Below, in pieces: positions 32,368 through 36,716 of a DNA stretch of 36,716 bases; the first letter of the stretch is position 1, and each line of letters opens with the position of its first letter. The notes beneath the pieces are model-generated. The model saw only the letters and a program-made list of their open reading frames with translations. It was not told the DNA's origin and did no database searches. Source of the stretch: Alistipes sp. (GTDB lineage: Bacteria; Bacteroidota; Bacteroidia; Bacteroidales; Rikenellaceae); contig JAFTWZ010000034.1 in the NCBI GenBank assembly GCA_017465055.1, positions 1 to 36,716 on the forward strand, in the 5' to 3' direction. Made by a program: the position numbers and the translations under genes.

Positions 32368-32417
32368 ATTTAGATCTAATTTCTACACAAGGTTTACGCC
32401 TGCCTACACAATTCGGG

Positions 32418-32707
32418 ATGTGAGCATATCGACAGCGAGCGTAACGACAAAATTCGCCATAGTGGCTCGGGAAAAGAGTGATTAATATGAGCGAAGTTTT
32501 AGGCTTGCGATGCTGGAGATAGCGGAGCATACTTGAAGTATGTGAGCATATCGACAGCGAGCATAACGACAAAATTCGCCATAGTGGCTCGGGAAAAGAG
32601 TGATTAATATGTGCGAAGTTTTAGGCTTGCGAAGCTGGAGATAGCGGAGCATACTTGAAGTATGTGAGCATATCGACAGCGAGCGTAACAACAAAATTCG
32701 CCATAGT
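32418..32707. repeat. Tandem repeat, 122-bp unit, about 2.4 copies
   Basis: Units start at 32418, 32540 and 32662 (ATGTGAGCATATCGAC...). The first two full units differ at only three positions that I can see. Each contains CATACTT-g-AAGTATG or its flank and AAAAGAGTGATTA. The last, partial unit ends at 32707, where the reverse complement of that 13-mer (TAATCACTCTTTT, 32707-32719) begins and runs into the helicase stop. Open frames through it simply repeat peptides and are not genes. It lies between the helicase end and the mutS promoter. Confidence 0.93.
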
Positions 32708-32717
32708 AATCACTCTT

Positions 32718-34151
32718 TTAGAAGAAACGGTCATCAAAGTTTACCAAATATACACGCTCGGTAGCTCGCGTAATGGCGGTATAGAGCCAGCGAAGCATAT
32801 CTTTGGACATCGGCTCATCGCCAAAGAGACACCTATCGATAAAGACCGCCTTCCACTGGCCACCCTGCGCCTTGTGGCACGTCACGGCATAGGCGAACTT
32901 GACCTGAAAGGCGTTGAAGTGGGGATTCTCGCGTATGGCCTTGTATCGCTTGGCTTTAGCCTTGATGTCGGGATAGTCTTTTTCCACTTCGTAGAAGAGG
33001 GTGCGGCTCTGCTCACGCGTAAGCGAGGGCGACTCGGACGAGAGCGTGTCGAGCATAACCTTCACATCCATCTGGTAATCATCGTAATCGGGGAACTCGA
33101 CTTGTGCATCTATAAACCTAAAGCCGTAGAACTCCTCGAAGCGACGTATACGACGTAGGCGCACCACGTCGCCATTGGCCACAAACGACATCGGCGACTC
33201 CTTGTCGCGCTCGGCATAGTGGTAGTTATTCTTCACTACCATAAGCATATCGCCACTCTCAATCTCCTCCTCGGCAGAGAGGTTGTAGCGGCGTATGCCC
33301 TCGTTGTAGCGGTTGGCACGCTTATTCGAGCGTGTGATAACTATGGTCTCATCGCGTCCATACCTGTCGTAGCACTCCTGCAGCGTCTCCAGTAGCTCGC
33401 TACCCTCGACACTCCGAAAGTCGGGAAAGGAGATATCGAAGTGCGGAATCTCGAAGAGACGGTTTTCGAGCATACAACGTAGCATCGTGGCGTTAAAGAG
33501 TATTCCGGAGTCGTGCTGCTGGCGCACCACCTCGTCCATCGTAACATACTCCACGTCGCCATAAGGTAGCAACGAGGCGGGGTCTAACGCAGGGCTGTAG
33601 TCGGCACCTACGGGCGGCAGCTGAGCATCGTCGCCCACGAGCATCAGACGGCACTCCTTGCCACTACGCACATAGTGCACAAGGTCGTCGAGCAGATTGC
33701 CTGAGCCGAAGGCGGCCTCGTCGGCCGATGATGACGACGAGAGCATCGAGGCCTCGTCGACGATAAACAGAGCACCCCGCTCTTTGTTGTAGTCGAGCGA
33801 GAACTTCGACTCGTAGTCGGTTATCGTGCGCTCGCGATATATTCGTTTGTGTATCGTCAGCGCGTCGCTATGCGAGTATCGGGCGAGCACCTTAGCGGCA
33901 CGCCCCGTAGGGGCGAGGAGTATGGTTTTGATTCCCAACTCCTTAAGCGCACCGACAAGAGCTGCAATGATTGTCGTCTTGCCCGTACCGGCGTAGCCAT
34001 TGAGCAAAAATATCTGATGATAGTCCTCGCGAGAAAGCCAATCGGACAACTTTTCTATGATTTTTTTTTGGTTAAAAGTTGCGTCGAATGATAATTTTGC
34101 GTAAATTTGATGCGAAATATGTGTACTAAGCATAACGTCTCGTATTTCCAA
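32718..34151 (-). CDS. RecD/Pif1-like superfamily 1 helicase
   Basis: This 477-residue ATPase has Walker A GYAGTGKTT (52-60) and motif Ia LLAPTGRAAKVL. Motif II is VDEAS, followed by MLVGDDAQLPPVG. The C-terminal motifs are YAVTCHKAQGGQW and LYTAITRATERVYLV. This is the 5'-3' helicase group containing RecD2 and Pif1. It lacks the N-terminal extension of RecD2, and no recB or recC genes are adjacent, so it acts independently of RecBCD, probably in repair or replication. Met7 is an alternative start. A weak CAAActTA on the plus strand (34169-34176) may be its -7 element. The 122-bp tandem repeat follows the stop. Confidence 0.9.
   Translation of the reverse strand: MEIRDVMLSTHISHQIYAKLSFDATFNQKKIIEKLSDWLSREDYHQIFLLNGYAGTGKTTIIAALVGALKELGIKTILLAPTGRAAKVLARYSHSDALTIHKRIYRERTITDYESKFSLDYNKERGALFIVDEASMLSSSSSADEAAFGSGNLLDDLVHYVRSGKECRLMLVGDDAQLPPVGADYSPALDPASLLPYGDVEYVTMDEVVRQQHDSGILFNATMLRCMLENRLFEIPHFDISFPDFRSVEGSELLETLQECYDRYGRDETIVITRSNKRANRYNEGIRRYNLSAEEEIESGDMLMVVKNNYHYAERDKESPMSFVANGDVVRLRRIRRFEEFYGFRFIDAQVEFPDYDDYQMDVKVMLDTLSSESPSLTREQSRTLFYEVEKDYPDIKAKAKRYKAIRENPHFNAFQVKFAYAVTCHKAQGGQWKAVFIDRCLFGDEPMSKDMLRWLYTAITRATERVYLVNFDDRFF
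34079..34109 (+). promoter_or_regulatory. Promoter of the 34193-36142 operon
   Basis: TTG (34079-34081), 20 bp and TAAATTTG (34102-34109). It lies inside the first codons of the divergent helicase gene (start 34151), so the two 5' ends overlap. The leader is about 80 bases. Confidence 0.65.
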
Positions 34152-34192
34152 AGTTTTTAAAACCGATACAAACTTAATAATAAATAACTAAA

Positions 34193-34987
34193 ATGAAAAG
34201 GACAGTCATTACTTTATTTCTGTTAGCAGCAGTTGTAGGTCTTACTTACTGGATCTGGTCACTGCTTTCAACGCCTATCAACTTCGAGCAGCACTTCAAT
34301 AGCCGCCAGGCAGCTGTCATCGAGAAGGAGGAGTATATCATCAAGCTCGTGCAGGCTTACCGCGACTCTAACCCCGACAAGAAGTTTACAACAAACTGGG
34401 ACGAGCTGATCGACTTCGCTATTAACGGCACTATGGAGTACCGCAGCCAGATCTACGACGAGAACAACCTTAAGAATGCCGAGATTCTCGCCGAGTTGCG
34501 CAAAGATAAGAACTGGAAGAATGAGCGTATAGTACGTGTTGCAGCACGCGACACCATCTTCGACGACGACTTCGGCGTATGCCGTCTTAACGAGGCGCAG
34601 ATGCGCGAGCTCCGCTATATTCCATTTACCAACAACACCGAAGAGTTTAAGCTCGATACCGCAACATACGAGGTTGGTAGCTACCGCACCCACCTTATCC
34701 GTTGCCACGCTCCTTATATCAAGTTTATCGACACCGATACATACAACCAGGAGTTCTGGAACGAGCTTAACGACCGCTTCAACTACTTCATCAACCACGC
34801 CGAGGCTAACGAGGATATGAAGAAGATGAAGGCCGACGGTCTTAAGGCTGCAGTTACTCGCGCCCAGAAGTATATGATTGGCGAGGCTCACCCAATCCCT
34901 ATGGACCTTGAGTTCTTCGGCGTTACATTCGGTAGCCTCGAGGAGCCTACTAACGAGGCTGGTAACTGGGGCGGTAAGAACAACTAA
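34193..34987 (+). CDS. Membrane-anchored protein of unknown function
   Basis: This 264-residue protein has an N-terminal membrane anchor (about 5-25) with no lipobox or obvious cleavage site, then a charged, mostly helical outer domain. Visible segments include FNSRQAAVIEKEEYIIKLVQAYRDSNPDKKF, written here only as start FNSRQAAVIEKEE, and a late GEAHPIPMDLEFFGVTFGS. The C-terminus is Gly/Asn-rich. No family was recognised. It is followed after two bases by the DUF3822 gene and then rsmD, so it is the first gene of a three-gene operon. Possibly envelope-related by topology only. Confidence 0.75.
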   Translation: MKRTVITLFLLAAVVGLTYWIWSLLSTPINFEQHFNSRQAAVIEKEEYIIKLVQAYRDSNPDKKFTTNWDELIDFAINGTMEYRSQIYDENNLKNAEILAELRKDKNWKNERIVRVAARDTIFDDDFGVCRLNEAQMRELRYIPFTNNTEEFKLDTATYEVGSYRTHLIRCHAPYIKFIDTDTYNQEFWNELNDRFNYFINHAEANEDMKKMKADGLKAAVTRAQKYMIGEAHPIPMDLEFFGVTFGSLEEPTNEAGNWGGKNN

Positions 34988-34989
34988 CA

Positions 34990-35577
34990 ATGAGCAAACC
35001 CACAGTTAATAAGGTGTCCATCTGGCTCGAGTCGGATGGACACACTTTTTCAAGCAGCACAGAGGCTAAGAGCGGCGACGTGAGGGAGATTGTGGTTAAC
35101 ACCTTCAAGACAGCCCTTGTGCCCGAGCAATACCTCGACACGAACGATAGCTCGCGCCACCTTAGGGATATAGGCCTGAGCGTTGCGATGGACGAGAAGG
35201 CTGTATGTAGTGCTCCAACAGGTGGCATCGTGGCGGTAATGGCCATAGGTAGCGATACGCTTGCGACACTTCGAGAGCAGTATCCCCGCGCCACATTCAC
35301 CTCTCCCCTACTCTTGGGCGAACCTATGGAGCAAGGCACGCTTCTCGAGCTACGAGCCAAGACCCTCTACGTACGTATATATGATAACGGCCTTCGCTTT
35401 GCCGAGGCTATCAATATCGAGAGCGAGGGCGACATACTCTTCACACTCGAGAGCCTACACCGCACCTATGACATATATAATATGAACGCGCGCGCGAAGG
35501 GTGACACCGAGGCGCTCCTACGCCTTACTAAGGGGTGTTTCAGAGCGCTCGAGATTGACACGAGTAGCGAAGCATAG
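34990..35577 (+). CDS. DUF3822 family protein
   Basis: This 195-residue protein is assigned to DUF3822 from its position directly before rsmD, as usual in Bacteroidota, and from its general pattern. It has a short N-terminal acidic region, a long alternating strand-helix middle (VRIYDNGLRFAEAINIESEGD), and LESLHRTYDIYNMNARAKGD. It is shorter than many DUF3822 members (about 250-280), so part of the N-terminal domain may be reduced. No enzyme motif is seen. Function unknown. Confidence 0.7.
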   Translation: MSKPTVNKVSIWLESDGHTFSSSTEAKSGDVREIVVNTFKTALVPEQYLDTNDSSRHLRDIGLSVAMDEKAVCSAPTGGIVAVMAIGSDTLATLREQYPRATFTSPLLLGEPMEQGTLLELRAKTLYVRIYDNGLRFAEAINIESEGDILFTLESLHRTYDIYNMNARAKGDTEALLRLTKGCFRALEIDTSSEA

Positions 35578-35605
35578 CCCCACAGAGAGATAAAACGTAA
35601 GACAT

Positions 35606-36142
35606 ATGCGAATAATAAGTGGAAAATACCGTGGCCGCACCATCGTGCCACCACGCAACCTGAGAGCTCGTCCGACGACAGACTTTGCTAAGGAGAACCT
35701 CTTTAACGTGCTTGTCAACCTCGTCGACTTCGAGGAGCTCGACGTGCTCGACCTATTCTCGGGCACAGGCTCGATAAGCTACGAGTTCGCCTCGCGCCAG
35801 GCACGTAGCGTCACCTCGGTCGAGGTAAACAGCGTGCACCACAACTTCATTCGCCAGACCGCACGCGATCTTCAGTTCGAGAATTTCTACGCTGTCAAGG
35901 CTAACGCCTTCCTCTACCTTAAGAGCTGCACCAAGCACTTCGACCTAATCTTCTCCGATGCCCCCTATGACCTCGAGGGTAGCGAGGAGGTTATCTCGCT
36001 TGTCTTCGAGCGCAACCTGCTCAACGACGACGGAATACTCATCTTTGAGCACTCTAAGGACAAAGATTTCTCGGAGCACCCAAACTTCTGGCAACTAAGA
36101 AGTTATGGTAGTGTACAATTTTCTTTCTTCAAAAAAGTGTAA
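35606..36142 (+). CDS. rsmD: 16S rRNA (guanine(966)-N2)-methyltransferase
   Basis: This 178-residue methyltransferase would modify G966 of 16S rRNA using S-adenosylmethionine. It opens MRIISGKYRGRTIVPPRNLRARPTTDFAKE-like, here only cited as MRIISGKYRGRTI and RPTTDFAKENLFN. The SAM-binding motif is LDLFSGTGSISYEF. The catalytic motif reads SDAPY where family members usually have DPPY, an Ala for the first Pro that keeps the Asp and Tyr. Length is normal. Last gene of the operon with DUF3822. Confidence 0.92.
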   Translation: MRIISGKYRGRTIVPPRNLRARPTTDFAKENLFNVLVNLVDFEELDVLDLFSGTGSISYEFASRQARSVTSVEVNSVHHNFIRQTARDLQFENFYAVKANAFLYLKSCTKHFDLIFSDAPYDLEGSEEVISLVFERNLLNDDGILIFEHSKDKDFSEHPNFWQLRSYGSVQFSFFKKV

Positions 36143-36169
36143 TTTTTCTTAAAAAAAGTTGCGAAAAAA

Positions 36170-36200
36170 TTTGCAGATATAAAAATTTGTAGTACCTTTG
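36170..36200 (+). promoter_or_regulatory. Promoter of tRNA-Asp
   Basis: TTTG (36170-36173), 19 bp and TACCTTTG (36193-36200), a perfect match, about 50 bases before the tRNA. Confidence 0.88.
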
Positions 36201-36249
36201 CAACGCAATCGAGAGATAAAGAGCTCGAGAGCAAGGTTCTAAAGATTTT

Positions 36250-36326
36250 GGTGCGTTAGTTCAGCTGGTTAGAATACGTGCCTGTCACGCACGGGGTCAG
36301 GGGTTCGAGTCCCCTACGCACCGCCA
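36250..36326 (+). tRNA. tRNA-Asp (anticodon GUC)
   Basis: The acceptor GGTGCGT pairs with ACGCACC; the anticodon stem CGTGC/GCACG holds loop CTGTCAC with anticodon GUC. The T arm is AGGGG-TTCGAGT-CCCCT-like and the discriminator is G. The CCA end is encoded (36324-36326). It has its own promoter and a terminator directly after. Confidence 0.97.
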
Positions 36327-36328
36327 AG

Positions 36329-36357
36329 AAGGATGATCGAAAGGTCATCCTTTTTTT
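36329..36357 (+). terminator. Terminator of tRNA-Asp
   Basis: AAGGATGATC and GGTCATCCTT pair over 10 positions (one G-U) around a GAAA tetraloop, followed by a T run. It starts two bases after the tRNA. Confidence 0.95.
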
Positions 36358-36368
36358 GTGTTTTGGGC

Positions 36369-36392
36369 TTATTGGTCAAAATAGTAGATAAA
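36369..36392 (+). repeat. Third copy of the 24-bp motif, inverted
   Basis: TTATTGGTCAAAATAGTAGA followed by TAAA is the exact reverse complement of the copy at 115-138. It abuts the start of dispersed repeat copy 2; a decayed form may precede copy 1 (10965-10976). Confidence 0.7.
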
Positions 36393-36713
36393 CGAAATAT
36401 AAATATCGTCACCCCGAGGAGGAGCAAGTATGAGTGTGCGGAGAGTGATAACGCAACTATGCTCCGACGTGGGGGTCTTCCGCTGTTTATAGGGCCGTGC
36501 GGAGTGAGATTGATAGTCGTGTGTGCCGCGCGGAGTGTGATTGATAGTCGTATGTATCGTGCGCAGTGTGATTGCTACTCTTACGTATCAGTGCGGAAGT
36601 ATAAACAAAGGAAGATCGCCACAGAATTGCATAGACCCAAGTAGGTATCACCACTGCTCGTAGATGCAATTCTTCGCGATGACGTATTAATATTATTTAT
36701 TACTCCACAAGAA
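36390..36713 (+). repeat. Dispersed structured repeat, copy 2 (about 324 bp)
   Basis: It matches 10974-11265 along its whole length with scattered substitutions. The main difference is a third 31-bp unit (36497-36527, 36528-36558, 36559-36589). The right stem AGAATTGCAT (36623-36632) / ATGCAATTCT (36664-36673) is unchanged, while its loop has drifted. It lies downstream of tRNA-Asp and its terminator, in the same orientation as that tRNA. The window ends at its edge. Short frames on either strand here are not credible genes. Confidence 0.88.
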
Positions 36714-36716
36714 GTA

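Noticed and set aside
32285-32694. Two overlapping open frames across the 122-bp repeats
   Set aside because: They encode the same peptide twice because of the tandem DNA and continue through the mutS promoter. No start signal or domain.
32418-32707. CRISPR array
   Set aside because: The 122-bp units are contiguous copies without distinct spacers and no cas genes are present. The 31-bp and 10-bp arrays are rejected for the same reason.

Overview
The window looks like chromosomal DNA of a Bacteroidales bacterium (phylum Bacteroidota). The evidence is the promoter type, seen at least ten times (TTG/TTTG, 18-20 bp, TAnnTTTG), a TonB receptor paired with a DUF4249 lipoprotein, SPII lipoproteins with acidic N-termini, DUF3127, DUF3822-rsmD, and the neighbourhood recF / DUF721 / TPR / ribH position. 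I cannot name the genus; a Rikenellaceae-like gut lineage is a guess. No rRNA, CRISPR array, transposase, integrase or phage gene was seen.

Layout. 1-840: end of an unidentified gene, short repeats and rpmE2. 841-5077 (-): lipoprotein, TonB receptor and DUF4249 lipoprotein. 5291-9960 (+): ugd-rmlA-rmlC-rmlD-rmlB, making UDP-glucuronate and dTDP-L-rhamnose for surface glycans. 10227-10820 (+): rplU-rpmA. 10974-11416: a dispersed repeat and tRNA-Arg(CCU). 11868-13571 (+): a long-chain acyl-CoA synthetase. 13875-18671 (-): alpha/beta hydrolase, membrane-anchored MurF-like ligase, D-Ala-D-Ala ligase, radical SAM protein and DUF3127 protein, probably one operon. 18854-19999 (-): TPR membrane protein and a degenerate lumazine-synthase-like protein. 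20179-23021 (-): a 44-residue peptide and a large surface lipoprotein. 23316-24694 (+): recF and a DUF721/DciA-like gene. 24723-26401: a divergent pair of unknown genes. 26730-28524 (+): a two-component system. 28884-32310 (-): mutS and a coupled membrane protein. 32718-34151 (-): a RecD/Pif1-like helicase. 34193-36142 (+): a membrane-anchored unknown, DUF3822 and rsmD. 36250-36326 (+): tRNA-Asp(GUC), then a second copy of the dispersed repeat.

The strongest candidates for something new are: (1) a roughly 0.3 kb non-coding dispersed repeat, two copies, each just downstream of a tRNA gene, with a conserved stem and 2 versus 3 internal 31-bp units; (2) a cell-wall cassette whose MurF-like enzyme has a membrane domain in place of the usual N-terminal substrate-binding domain; (3) a RibH-like protein without the catalytic motifs; (4) a perfect 42-bp palindrome with no spacer; (5) a 122-bp tandem repeat between mutS and a helicase; (6) paired, oppositely oriented 10-bp arrays between two convergent genes; (7) a 44-residue peptide gene ahead of a large surface protein. 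All family assignments come from reading sequences by eye; no database search was run.
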